In this document: positions 1-8,058 of the stretch, in pieces
Layout: every line of letters begins with the position of its first letter
Numbering within the stretch: position 1 is the first letter of the stretch
DNA from: VYFG01 sp965204165
Lineage (GTDB): Bacteria > Pseudomonadota > Gammaproteobacteria > Arenicellales > Poriferihabitantaceae
Assembly (NCBI GenBank): GCA_965204165.1
Contig: OZ241969.1
Coordinates: 4,712,001-4,776,000 of the forward strand
Direction: 5' to 3'
DNA length: 64,000 nt
Notes under the pieces: generated by a model
Database searches by the model: none
Told to the model about the DNA's origin: nothing
The model's input: the letters and a program-made list of their open reading frames with translations, nothing else
Position numbers and translations under genes: made by a program

Positions 1-536
1 TGCCGCTTGCCGTGACCAAAGTTGTGCTCGAAGCCGTAGCCTTGGTTCTTCAGGGTGTTGAACGTCTCGTTCTCGATGCGCCAACGGGCGCGTCCGGCCC
101 GCATCAGGTCATGCGCGTTCGATTCCGTGACCTCCATGTCCGTGACCCAGGAGAAGTGCAGTTCCCGGCCATCGGGGCGGGTCTCCCGGCACGCCAGGAA
201 GTTCACTGCCAGATCGGGGTTCGCCTGGTTCAGCGGTACGCCGTTCAGAAACCGGAGCCGGAAACGGCTGCCGCCCCCTTCCGACCTCTCCACGGTACGG
301 GTCGCCGCCGAGGCCTCGACACGGCGGAACAGTTCCCCATGGTCCCCCGGCTTCACGCCCAGGACATACCGCATGTCCAGTTCCCCCAGCAGCCGGATGT
401 GCGGCCCGTTCGACGCCAGCGCATCCTCCACCACCACCAGCTTCAGGTGCGGATGCTCGCGACGGACGTCACGCAGCAGACGCTTCGCCGCGTTGCGCTC
501 GCAGTCGTTCTTCCGCGAACCGTCCGAACGCATGAT
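1..536 (-). pseudogene. C-terminal part of split IS-A-type DDE transposase
   Basis: Translated on the minus strand this reads IMRSDGSRKNDCERNAAKR and continues through VVVEDALASNGPHIRLL to RARWRIENETFNTLKNQGYG. It aligns along its length with residues 182 to about 358 of the intact 436-aa transposases in this window. It keeps the second catalytic Asp (VVED) and the Glu region (RWRIENE). Identity to the intact copies is visibly lower than in the N-terminal half at 4208-4750, so the gene looks like a chimera of two related elements. It runs off the left edge of the window. Confidence 0.8.
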
Positions 537-628
537 CGATGGAATGGACGCCGCCTCTCTACTGCTTCATAGTGAAGCAGGTGCCAGCAGGCTGGCATTG
601 AACATCCCATCAATGAGAGACGACATCC

Positions 629-1684
629 ATGAAAAAGATTAGCATCATCGGCATTGACCTGGCAAAGAACCTGTTCCAACTCCACGGGGCCTACAAGGAT
701 GGCTCGGTGGCATTCCGCAAGCGGGTCACACGGGGGAAGCTGCTGTACTTTCTGGGCAAGCAGCCCCCCTGCCTGGTGGCGATGGAGGCCTGCGGCGGCG
801 CCCACCACTGGGCACGGGAAATCCACCAGTTGGGCCACCGGGTTCATATCCTGCCGGCCGCCTATGTCAAGCCGTTCGTGAAGCGGCAGAAGAACGACAT
901 GGCGGATGCGGAAGCCATCGCGGAGGCGGCGTCGCGCCCGACGATGCGGGTCGTTTCGGTAAAAGACGAAGACCAGCAGGCGCGGGCCATGCTGTTCCGG
1001 GTGCGGGACCTTGTGGTCCGTCAGCGGACGCAGACCATCAATTCCCTGCGGGGACTGCTGGCGGAGTTCGGTCTGGTGGCGCCCAAGGGTCGGGCCAACG
1101 TCAAGTCTCTGGAGGCGGTGCTGGAGGATCGGGAAGACTCCCGGCTCCCCGGCCTTACCCGGGAGATGGCGGACATGCTCGTGAAGCAGATCCGGGAGTT
1201 CGATGCCCGGATTGTTGAATTGGACAGACAGGGACAAGCAGCTGCCAGGGAAGATGAAACCATCCGGCGCCTTCGGACCATTCCGGGCGTGGGGCCGATC
1301 ACGGGGCTGGCGTTCCTGGCCTTTGCCCCGGACATGGAGGACTTCAGGTGCGGCAGGGATTTTGCGGCCTGGCTCGGCCTCGTTCCCCTCCAGAAATCGT
1401 CCGGGGGGAAGGAAAGGCTCGGGAAAATTTCGAAGATGGGCCAGCGGGACCTGCGCCGATTGCTGATCACCGGCGCGATGGCCGTGATCCAGAAAAAAAG
1501 CCGGTGGGGCAAGGAACCGGACCCCTGGCTGCAGAAGTTGCTCGAGCGCAAGCCGACGATCAAGGCTGCGATCGCGCTGGCCAACAAGATGGCACGGACC
1601 ATGTGGGCGCTGCTGATGAAAGGGGAGGACTACCGGCGTGGAGCGGAAATCCGGGTTGCCGGCATCCAGGCCGCTGGAGCGTGA
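629..1684 (+). CDS. IS110 family (IS1111 group) DEDD transposase
   Basis: The product is a 351-aa DEDD-type transposase, a RuvC-like recombinase that in this family works with a structured noncoding RNA. The N-terminal RuvC-like domain shows GIDLAK (Asp10), AMEACGG (Glu53) and KNDMADAEAI (Asp90/Asp93). The C-terminal Transposase_20 part has IPGVGPITGLAFLA and a conserved Ser region (SSGGKERLGKISKMG). Length is normal for the family. The ATG follows the left end by 92 bp. It is about 93 percent identical by eye to the copy at 30933-31985. The protein looks intact, but the downstream noncoding region needed for mobility is split by another IS. Confidence 0.92.
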   Translation: MKKISIIGIDLAKNLFQLHGAYKDGSVAFRKRVTRGKLLYFLGKQPPCLVAMEACGGAHHWAREIHQLGHRVHILPAAYVKPFVKRQKNDMADAEAIAEAASRPTMRVVSVKDEDQQARAMLFRVRDLVVRQRTQTINSLRGLLAEFGLVAPKGRANVKSLEAVLEDREDSRLPGLTREMADMLVKQIREFDARIVELDRQGQAAAREDETIRRLRTIPGVGPITGLAFLAFAPDMEDFRCGRDFAAWLGLVPLQKSSGGKERLGKISKMGQRDLRRLLITGAMAVIQKKSRWGKEPDPWLQKLLERKPTIKAAIALANKMARTMWALLMKGEDYRRGAEIRVAGIQAAGA

Positions 1685-1955
1685 GGATGTACCCGAAGAC
1701 ACACGGACAAGAGTCGGCGATCCCGTACGGCCGAGCGTCTCCCTCATCCGAGCACCGGGACAGACCTGCAGGGGTTTCTCGGCCCTGGAAGAGAATTTCG
1801 CCGCTGCGGTCTGCAAGGCAGGCCGGACCGGCACCTGAACGATTCCGGGAGTACCCCGGAACCGTCCCGGCTTTCCGGCAATCGTGAGTTAACCACGAGG
1901 AATCGGGAAACCGGGTTGTTGCAACCATTCGAAAGAGCGCAGAGGCAGTAGGGGC

Positions 1956-3961
1956 TAACCCGACTTTCGCAATTCGGGGGTTTTGGAAACGTAACCTGTT
2001 GAATTGATTACACCGCCCCCCCAAAGGTCGGCACTACAGGAGCCTTGTCGCCCGGTGGCGTAGCAGATCAGATTCGCAGCCGCGGAGGCGGCTGCTCCGG
2101 CAACTTCAGGCCAAGCTGATGCAGCAGGAGCTTGTGGTCCCCATCCGGCTGGGTGTAACGCGGCAGGATGAGATGACGTCCGTCGGCAGTAGGCAGGTGA
2201 ACATCCACCATCCGGATGGTGGCGAACTTTTCCAGTATTTCCCGCGGAGTCAGGCCGGGGGCATGGGGCCTGGCAAGATTCTTCAGGGTGACCTGGAGGC
2301 AGTAGGCCATGAACGACAGGAAGATATGGGCCTCGATCCGTTGCTCCTTCTGATGGAACACCGGCCGGATGGCAAGGTCATGCTTCAATTCCTTGAATGC
2401 CTGTTCGATTTCGGTGAGCCGCATGTATTGACGCCACAGTTCCGCCGGATTCCCGTCGGCCATGTTGGAGCGCAGCAGGTAGCGCCCTTCCCGGTGGAAG
2501 GTCTGCCGCAGCTTCCCGCGCCGCAGACGGTAGGTGAACGGCACCCCGGAGTCACCATCCCCGATCTCCAGGTCGACGAGATGCCAGGCCCGGCCGGCCT
2601 CCTTCTTCGCCGCACCGAGCTTGAGCAGCAACTCGTCGCGGCTGTTGGTCTGGCGCCGCAGTTCCCCCAGGCGACCCCAGAGCTTCTTCAGGCGCCGCCG
2701 CCGCATGCCCCTCTCCTTGCTGACCCGGCCCCCGCTGCGAACCAGGATGTACAGCTCCCCGTCCGCCCGGTGCAGCTTCACCTCCACGTTCTCCCGGACG
2801 GCCTGCCAGGGCTGGCCGAGGAACGACCGCTCCATCCGGCTCAGCCGCCCCTTCGGCGTACCCACCAGGTAGCGGATCCCGGAAGGGTCCGACCGCATCG
2901 CCTCCAGCGATTCCTCCGTCGGGATCCCACGGTCCATGATCCACACCCGCTCGGAACGGCCGTACTGATCTTCGATCCTGGCCATGAATTCCAGCAGCGT
3001 CGTCTTGTCCGAGGTGTTCCCCGGCATCACCTCGTAGGCCAGCGGAAACCCGTCCGGCGTCACGATCAGCGCAATCACCACCTGCACGCAGTCCGGGCGC
3101 TTGTCACGGCTGTAGCCGAACTGGCGCTTGTCCTCGAATGGCGGGTCGCTCTCGAAGTACGTGCTCGTCAGATCGTACAGCAGCACCTCGAAGCGCGCCT
3201 GGAACAGACTGCCCCAGCGTGTCCGCAGATACGAGAAGAACCCTCGCCGGTGGGCCTCCAGCCGGTCCAGGACCCGGTACAGCGTGTCCCGCGGAATCAC
3301 CCGGTCCAGACCCAGAAGGTCACCCATCGCGCTGTCCTCGTACCAGCGCCGGTACAGCCGCCACTCGCTGCCCGGATCAATCAGACGGTAGCACACCTGC
3401 ACCTTCAGAATGTCCAGCCACCGCGTCCCCTTCCGGCTCGGCGGCAAATGCTCACCCCAGTACCCGTCCAGGTCCAGAAAATCCCACAGCCACAGGGCCA
3501 GCCAGCACGCCCCCCACTGGCGCGAACGGTGCAACTCCAGCCTGCCCACATCCACACGGACCACCGCGCACGACATCTCCGGCGCTTCCCGGTCCTCCGG
3601 GAACAGCGCCATCTGCTGCAGACCCCGGTTCTCGGACAGCACATCGATGGTGCGGCACCACGCCGCCTTCTGGGTGCCGTTGATCTCGCCGAGATACAGA
3701 ACCTGACGCTGCACCACCCGGCCGCCTCCCACCCGTGCATTCTCCACAATGCTCCAGTACCGGTGGTGCACCCCGTCCTTCCAGCGGCTCTTGCTGCGCA
3801 CGAACATGACCTCCATGGTCTCTGCCGGACACCTCCGGATCAAGGCAAAAGTCGGCACTACAAGGCAACTTCAGGGAACCGGGCCACTCAATTCAAGGGA
3901 GTACATCTCAATCATCCCCAAAATCAGGTCAGATTCCGGGCGAATTGCGAAAGTCGGGCTA
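1956..3961 (-). mobile_element. IS1634-like element copy 1
   Basis: The 2006-bp element is bounded by imperfect inverted repeats, TAACCCGACTTTCGCAATTC at the left and the complement of GAATTGCGAAAGTCGGGCTA at the right. The second copy at 46716-48721 is nearly identical in length and sequence. It sits in the 3-prime noncoding part of the IS1111 element: flanking sequence on both sides (GCAGTAGGGG and ACAGTCGA) is contiguous in the uninterrupted IS1111 copy near 30527. No clean target duplication is visible. Confidence 0.85.
2068..3816 (-). CDS. IS1634-like (IS4 superfamily) transposase
   Basis: This is a large DDE transposase of about 582 aa. It has the IS1634-type N-terminus (MFVRSKSRWKDGVHHRYW), an internal LLYDLTSTYFES segment holding the first catalytic Asp, WIMDRGIPTEE for the second, and EIEQAFKELKHDLAIRPVFHQ with the catalytic Glu and Lys near the C-terminus. 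The frame is open further upstream to a GTG at 3858, but the ATG at 3816, followed closely by MFVRSK, fits the family better. It is almost identical to the copy at 46828-48576. Confidence 0.88.
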   Translation of the reverse strand: MEVMFVRSKSRWKDGVHHRYWSIVENARVGGGRVVQRQVLYLGEINGTQKAAWCRTIDVLSENRGLQQMALFPEDREAPEMSCAVVRVDVGRLELHRSRQWGACWLALWLWDFLDLDGYWGEHLPPSRKGTRWLDILKVQVCYRLIDPGSEWRLYRRWYEDSAMGDLLGLDRVIPRDTLYRVLDRLEAHRRGFFSYLRTRWGSLFQARFEVLLYDLTSTYFESDPPFEDKRQFGYSRDKRPDCVQVVIALIVTPDGFPLAYEVMPGNTSDKTTLLEFMARIEDQYGRSERVWIMDRGIPTEESLEAMRSDPSGIRYLVGTPKGRLSRMERSFLGQPWQAVRENVEVKLHRADGELYILVRSGGRVSKERGMRRRRLKKLWGRLGELRRQTNSRDELLLKLGAAKKEAGRAWHLVDLEIGDGDSGVPFTYRLRRGKLRQTFHREGRYLLRSNMADGNPAELWRQYMRLTEIEQAFKELKHDLAIRPVFHQKEQRIEAHIFLSFMAYCLQVTLKNLARPHAPGLTPREILEKFATIRMVDVHLPTADGRHLILPRYTQPDGDHKLLLHQLGLKLPEQPPPRLRI

Positions 3962-4132
3962 ACAGTCGAACAACCGGGAACGGGAAAACCATACGGAACC
4001 GACGGACTCAAAGTCCTCCAGATCGATTTGGACCTGTTCCGCTGATATCCATACCGGCCCGCGGCACATCGTGATACCGCTTAATCAGAGGCCTGATATA
4101 CGACCGCGCTCGACGACTTGTCAAACTGCCAA

Positions 4133-4173
4133 AGCGTGAAAGCGTGAAGCGTGAAAGCGTGAAAGCGTGAAGC
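4133..4173. repeat. AAGCGTGA/AGCGTGA microrepeat
   Basis: Alternating 8- and 7-bp units (AAGCGTGA and AGCGTGA) are repeated about five times in the 3-prime noncoding part of IS1111 copy 1. The equivalent place in copy 2 (near 30335-30360) has no repeat, so this is a local slippage expansion inside a region expected to encode the element's guide RNA. Confidence 0.7.
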
Positions 4174-4207
4174 CGGGGGGAGTTGCAAACCCGGCGGCGT
4201 CCATATA

Positions 4208-4750
4208 CGGTTCCGGCATCAGGGGGATCACCTCGCGGCAGTCCGGATGCACCAGCACCGCACCGAGCAACTGGTGATAGTACGTCACCCGACCGTCACG
4301 ATGATGCTTGCTGCAGCAGTGCGCGCAATGCACCTTCTGCGAGGAGAACAGCCCGGTGCCGTCCACCGACAGCACATAGCGGCCGTCCAGCACCTCGAAA
4401 CCCGCCAGACCCTTGCCCCGCTGCAGCAGCGCAAACAGCCGCTTGTATACCGGCTCGAATACCCCCGGGTCCAATTCGTCCAGCCGTTCCCTCATGTACG
4501 TGTCGCTCGGCGCCTGCGCCACCCCGTACAGATTCTTCAGATTGTGCCGCACCGCTTCCTCGGACTGCGACCGCTCGAACTGCAGCAGCGATGGATATTT
4601 CAGACTGAACATCGCCAGCGCCGACATCATGACGTCCGACAACGGGAACTTGCGGGTGCGCTTCGTGTCCGGAATCTCCTCGAAACTCGACCGGATCGAC
4701 TGCAGCAATCCCTGTGCGCTCAAGTGTTTGCGATTTGATGGTTCACGCAT
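4208..4750 (-). pseudogene. N-terminal part of split IS-A transposase
   Basis: Residues 1-181 of the 436-aa IS-A transposase, starting MREPSNRKHLSAQG and ending at MPEP, where the IS1111 element begins. It includes LSVDGTG, the first catalytic Asp. It differs from the intact copies at only a few residues (FSLKYP for FGLKYP, NLKNLYG for NLKHLYG, GLAGF for GLEGF). The open frame continues a little way into IS1111 sequence but that tail is not native. The start codon is preceded by the same CCAATTTCA/TGAAATTGG hairpin as in intact copies. Confidence 0.85.
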
Positions 4751-4882
4751 CCAATTTCACCTGGTTCATGAAATTGGAACTGTATGATACCAGAATTCCT
4801 GAAAAACTTTACGAAAAAGTTTTTTCCGTATCTCCCTATCACCTTGTATTTGCTTGACTTTTTAAACCAGCGGGAATTGCTG

Positions 4883-5094
4883 GCATGCCAGGAAAGCTCA
4901 CTCGCTGACAGGGCCTTGCCCCCCATCAGCGCCTGGAGCATCGCCACACGGCTCTTGTGGCCGATTGCCCGGCCGAACTCCGCCAGACCGGTTTCCTGTG
5001 CTTGCCCGGTCTCGCTTACTGTATGCCTGTGGATATCAATTGTACCGGGAATGCCGCAGTCGCTTTCCTTTCTCACATCAGGATCCTGTTTCAT
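4883..5094 (-). pseudogene. ArsR-like regulator, 3-prime part cut off by IS-A
   Basis: The frame starts MKQDPDVRKESDCG and contains LAEFGRAIGHKSRVAML followed by QALMGGKALSASELSWHA. That is the start of a winged-helix domain of the ArsR type (dimer helix, then recognition-helix region). IS-A copy 1 begins right after this and removes the rest. The ATG lies 6 bp after the stop of the gene at 5101-5580, so it was the last gene of the minus-strand operon and may have regulated it. ArsR assignment is from motif resemblance of about 40 residues only. Confidence 0.6.
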
Positions 5095-5100
5095 TCGGTT

Positions 5101-5580
5101 TCACTCGGTTTCAGGATAACCCGATTCCTGCCCGGTGGCGACTCCATGAATTTCATCCCCGTCCTCCCGGTTCCAGTAGCGGTTCGGGTTGTCACGGCCC
5201 CCGCCCTGCCCGGAGAGGTATCCCCATGTCTCGATAACGGATACCGTCGGTTCCTCGTGCACATGATGCCATGCGATGCACTGGACCGCCTTTCTCAACA
5301 ACTCCCCATCATGCGGAATCACCAAGACGATTTCCGCCGATGGAACTTCGCGAACGGATTCTTCCGCCCCGCCGTGGGCGCCGGCCTCGTTCCTGAACCG
5401 GGTGGTACCGGATCTCCGGATATACATGCAGTGGCTGTATGCCCCCTGCACCAGTTCGACATTCTCCTGGATCGCCGAAACCAGTTCGTCGAGGGCCACC
5501 TCGGGTGTCTGCACCGTGATCTCCCACTTCTTCTCCAGGGAGAATTCCGGGCAACGGATCAGGGAGTCATGCTGCGGCAT
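5101..5580 (-). CDS. CutA/YqfO (NIF3 middle-domain)-like protein
   Basis: A 159-aa protein. Residues 15-125 resemble the ferredoxin-like CutA/YqfO domain inserted in NIF3 proteins: an initial beta strand, VQGAYSHCMYIRRSGTTRFR, then SAEIVLVIPHDGELLRKAVQ and a HHVHEEPTVSV segment like the family's HPYEEPAY signature. The tail from about 130 is charged and poorly conserved. Stand-alone proteins of this fold bind small ligands or metals, but their role is unclear. The start overlaps the end of the carbamoyltransferase-like gene by 14 nt, which implies co-translation. Confidence 0.55.
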   Translation of the reverse strand: MPQHDSLIRCPEFSLEKKWEITVQTPEVALDELVSAIQENVELVQGAYSHCMYIRRSGTTRFRNEAGAHGGAEESVREVPSAEIVLVIPHDGELLRKAVQCIAWHHVHEEPTVSVIETWGYLSGQGGGRDNPNRYWNREDGDEIHGVATGQESGYPETE

Positions 5581-6487
5581 GTCTCGGCATCCTCCTTTCG
5601 TGGTGCTGGTGCCAGAACACGCTCTGGAACACCCACCTGGAGTTCTTCATCTGCTGGAAGTACAGGTTGTATCCGGTATCGTCCACGCAATCCGTCAGTT
5701 CGTTCTTGCGCGGCAGGGAATGCATCACCTTGCCCCGGAACCTCCGCCTCCCCAGGATGTCCAGGGTCAGGCGGTATTCCTCGGGCGCCCATGCTGCGGA
5801 ATCTTCATCCATGCCGTTGTGATAGACCACGTCGAATCCCGACCAGTCCGCCGGCTCCCCGGGGGAGACGCTCCGGCACTGCTCCCCGATGATCCTCTCG
5901 ATATCGGCATTGTCCACTCCGGCCGGCGGGCCCATCACCGTCACCTCGTGTCCCGCCCGAAGGAACAGCTTGATCTGGGAACGGGTGCTCCGGATATGGG
6001 TCCCCCCGATCATCAGGATCCGGAGGCGGCCGTCGCCGAATTGCCTTTTCAGGGTATACAGGTCCACAAGGGCCTGCATGGGATGCTCGGACCCTGCCCC
6101 GGCGCCGTTGCCGGCATTGATGAACGGGATGTTCACCAGCGCCGCCAGTTCCCGGACGGCCTGCATGTCGCCGCTGCGGAAGACCACCTGGTCGAAGCAG
6201 GAATCCAGCAGGCATGCGAAATCCCGGGCGGGCTCTTTCCAGTCCGACCCGAACCGGGTATTTGCAAAGTTCATCGGGGATACGGTTCCGCCCATCTTCT
6301 GGAAACCGGTGGTGGCGTTCATGTAGGTCCGGGAGCTTTCCTGGGCGAAGACCGGGCACAGGATCCTGCCCCGGAGGGACCGGGAGACGTCCCACCGGTT
6401 CCTCTCGATCTCGTGGGCCATGTCCAGCCACCGCCCGATCTCGTCCATCGGGCGGTCGTCCAGATCCACGAGTGTCCGTGCGGTCAT
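5567..6487 (-). CDS. Aspartate/ornithine carbamoyltransferase-like protein
   Basis: A 306-aa transcarbamoylase-fold protein. The carbamoyl-phosphate loop is SSRTYMNATTGF (family S-T/S-R-T). NAGNGAGAGSEHPMQALVDLY carries the HPxQ motif and MHSLPRKNEL the family HPLPR-like motif. The end (YFQQMKNSRWVFQSVFW) is closer to aspartate than ornithine carbamoyltransferases. The ATG at 6487 overlaps the stop of the ThiF-like gene (ATGA-type overlap). It lies in an accessory operon with no pyrimidine or arginine genes, so the acceptor may be something other than aspartate. The substrate cannot be read from the sequence. Confidence 0.8.
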   Translation of the reverse strand: MTARTLVDLDDRPMDEIGRWLDMAHEIERNRWDVSRSLRGRILCPVFAQESSRTYMNATTGFQKMGGTVSPMNFANTRFGSDWKEPARDFACLLDSCFDQVVFRSGDMQAVRELAALVNIPFINAGNGAGAGSEHPMQALVDLYTLKRQFGDGRLRILMIGGTHIRSTRSQIKLFLRAGHEVTVMGPPAGVDNADIERIIGEQCRSVSPGEPADWSGFDVVYHNGMDEDSAAWAPEEYRLTLDILGRRRFRGKVMHSLPRKNELTDCVDDTGYNLYFQQMKNSRWVFQSVFWHQHHERRMPRHAAA

Positions 6488-7431
6488 GCCGTCAGCCGCT
6501 CTCCGGCAGGAAAATGACGCTCGAAAGCGTCCTCGTTGATCCAGTTCCCGTCGAACCGGTAGATGCCGGAGGACAGCTCCTGGGCGTCCATCCAGAAATA
6601 GTCCGGGATCGGCGGCAGCCGGCGGGAATACGGGTCGCCGTCCAGGCCGCAGAGGATCTGCACCCCCTGGGCCGCGAGCAGGCCGCAGCAGACGGGCGGG
6701 ATCACGCCGAGGATCGGGATGTTGCCCACATCCTCCATCCAGCCGTAGATATGCTTCTTGCTCGGATACCTGGGAAGGTAGTTGGCCTGCATCACGACCA
6801 GCCGGTCGATCTTCTCCGGCGTCAGGTCCTCCCCCTCCTCGAGCCCGAGCAGGTCCATGTAGGTCATGCCGTCCCGGTCGAAGCGGTAGACCGCGGATCC
6901 CCACCCCCACACGCAGCCGCAGAGCATGGTTTTCGTGCGCTCGTGCGCCAGGTACGCCCTGTGAAGCGCATAGCGCTCGTCGACCAGATAGAAATCCGTG
7001 CAGTCGTACACCAGGTCGGTGCCGTCCACGAACTCTTCGGCGGTGTGCCGCTGGATCCCATCCGGGAAGATCTCCACCGTCACGTCCGGCATGTCCTCCT
7101 GGATCAGTTCCCCGATCGTGAGGGCCTTGTTCCTGCCCACCGTGTTTATCCCCGCCCCGTTCTGGCGGTTGATGTTGCTTTCCTCGAAGTGGTCGGGATC
7201 GGCGATCCTGATGTGCCGGATGCCGACGCGGGCAAGCTGCACCGCGAGGTAGCTCCCGAGTCCGCCGGCGCCGGCCACGCTCACCACCGCTTCCGACAGG
7301 GCTTTCTGCGATGCCGCCTGCTGCGCCTCGTTGACGCCCAGGAAGCAGCTGTTGCGCATCACGCGCTTGCGGTAGAACTCGTCGTCGGGGGTTCCGGGCT
7401 TGATGATCACCCGCGTTTCTTGCTTCATCAT
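6484..7431 (-). CDS. ThiF/MoeB/HesA family E1-like adenylyltransferase
   Basis: A 315-aa protein. The nucleotide-binding Rossmann motif is VAGAGGLGSYLAVQLARVG, followed by IRIADPDHFEESNINRQ (the E1 Asp and Asn-Arg-Gln signature) and CTDFYLVDERYAL. These enzymes adenylate a carboxylate, usually of a ubiquitin-like protein or a peptide. No CxxC zinc site was seen, and no ubiquitin-like partner with a Gly-Gly tail is encoded nearby. Two ATGs at 7431 and 7428 are possible starts; neither has a strong ribosome-binding site. It is third of six genes in a minus-strand operon. Confidence 0.85.
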   Translation of the reverse strand: MMKQETRVIIKPGTPDDEFYRKRVMRNSCFLGVNEAQQAASQKALSEAVVSVAGAGGLGSYLAVQLARVGIRHIRIADPDHFEESNINRQNGAGINTVGRNKALTIGELIQEDMPDVTVEIFPDGIQRHTAEEFVDGTDLVYDCTDFYLVDERYALHRAYLAHERTKTMLCGCVWGWGSAVYRFDRDGMTYMDLLGLEEGEDLTPEKIDRLVVMQANYLPRYPSKKHIYGWMEDVGNIPILGVIPPVCCGLLAAQGVQILCGLDGDPYSRRLPPIPDYFWMDAQELSSGIYRFDGNWINEDAFERHFPAGERLTA

Positions 7432-7472
7432 TTTGATTTCAGGTTCTGTGGTAAGGGTTGGATAGAGGCGTT

Positions 7473-8018
7473 TCAGAAATAACCGTTCGCGAGGTAGTCG
7501 TACGCATCCGAATACCGGATGGTCAGTTCCTCGCCGGCATGGATACATCTTTCCGCGCTCAGCCTCGAAAACAGGACGCCATTGGGATTCCTGAACCAGG
7601 AAACACCGCAGTTCGGCCTGTCGCTGTGGTTCAGGAACACCATGTCGCCGCACACCATGCGGTAACGGCGCGTTCCCTCGTCCGATTCCAGATACGCTTC
7701 CGGGTCGACGAACAGGTACTGGGCAACCGGAAACGGAATTTCCCCGTCGAACGGCGGAATCTCCCTGGCGGCGCACGCCATCACTTCCTCGCCGTCCGGA
7801 ATGTCCTTCGCCGCCCTGATGCCAAGACCCTTGCCCGGCACCGGGGAAATGACATAAGGATGGCCGGTCCTGGTCGTCATGGTTTCCCTGGGACCAGCCG
7901 GAAACGGTTCCTGCAGCTGCGCCTTTTCCATGTCACCATTTGCCGGATCGACATCATCATGCTCCGCAAGGGATCTGGAATTCAGGTTGTGGTGGTCAGA
8001 CATGACTGCAATGTCCAT
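7473..8018 (-). CDS. SET domain protein
   Basis: A 181-aa frame whose last 135 residues form a compact SET domain: GKGLGIRAAKDIPDGEEV, then VFLNHSDRPNCGVSWF (the NHxxxPN AdoMet-binding motif) and GEELTIRYSDAYDYL (the ELTxxY motif). SET domains methylate lysine side chains or, in bacteria, other amines. The ATG at 7880 is an attractive alternative start because AGGGA lies just upstream and the domain begins directly after it; the extra 46 N-terminal residues look unstructured. No post-SET zinc cysteines are present. Confidence 0.75.
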   Translation of the reverse strand: MDIAVMSDHHNLNSRSLAEHDDVDPANGDMEKAQLQEPFPAGPRETMTTRTGHPYVISPVPGKGLGIRAAKDIPDGEEVMACAAREIPPFDGEIPFPVAQYLFVDPEAYLESDEGTRRYRMVCGDMVFLNHSDRPNCGVSWFRNPNGVLFSRLSAERCIHAGEELTIRYSDAYDYLANGYF

Positions 8019-8058
8019 GCTGGATTGAAATCATTTCGGCGTTCATCGAAATATCGGT

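Larger units (their letters stand above)
537..4207 (+). mobile_element. IS1111-group (IS110 family) element copy 1, interrupted by an IS1634-like element
   Basis: Boundaries come from comparison with the second copy (30310-32077, opposite strand). Both have a 12-bp subterminal inverted repeat, ATGGACGCCGCC at the left (544-555) and GGCGGCGTCCAT at the right (4193-4204). Seven bases (CGATGGA) lie outside the left repeat and three (ATA) outside the right one. This 7/12 and 12/3 arrangement is typical of the IS1111 group. The element carries one transposase (629-1684) and a long 3-prime noncoding part that resumes after the nested IS1634-like element (1956-3961). It sits inside the IS-A transposase gene with no target duplication, as expected for this group. 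Confidence 0.85.
1..4882 (-). mobile_element. IS-A copy 1, interrupted and chimeric, left end outside the window
   Basis: This is the outermost layer of a nested insertion. Its right end at 4869-4882 is the terminal repeat AGCGGGAATTGCTG seen at both intact copies (18956-20574 and 35993-37611). The transposase gene runs on the minus strand from 4750 and is split by an IS1111-group element at 537-4207. Removing 537-4207 joins the two halves in frame (MPEP, then IMRSDG). The N-terminal part is nearly identical to the intact copies, while the C-terminal part (1-536) is clearly diverged. The element has cut an ArsR-like gene at 4883; the expected 9-bp target duplication partner lies outside the window. 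Confidence 0.85.

Noticed and set aside
5567..6910. Longer version of the carbamoyltransferase frame extending to 6910
   Set aside because: The extra N-terminus is an out-of-frame reading of the ThiF-like gene. The ATG at 6487 gives the normal family length.
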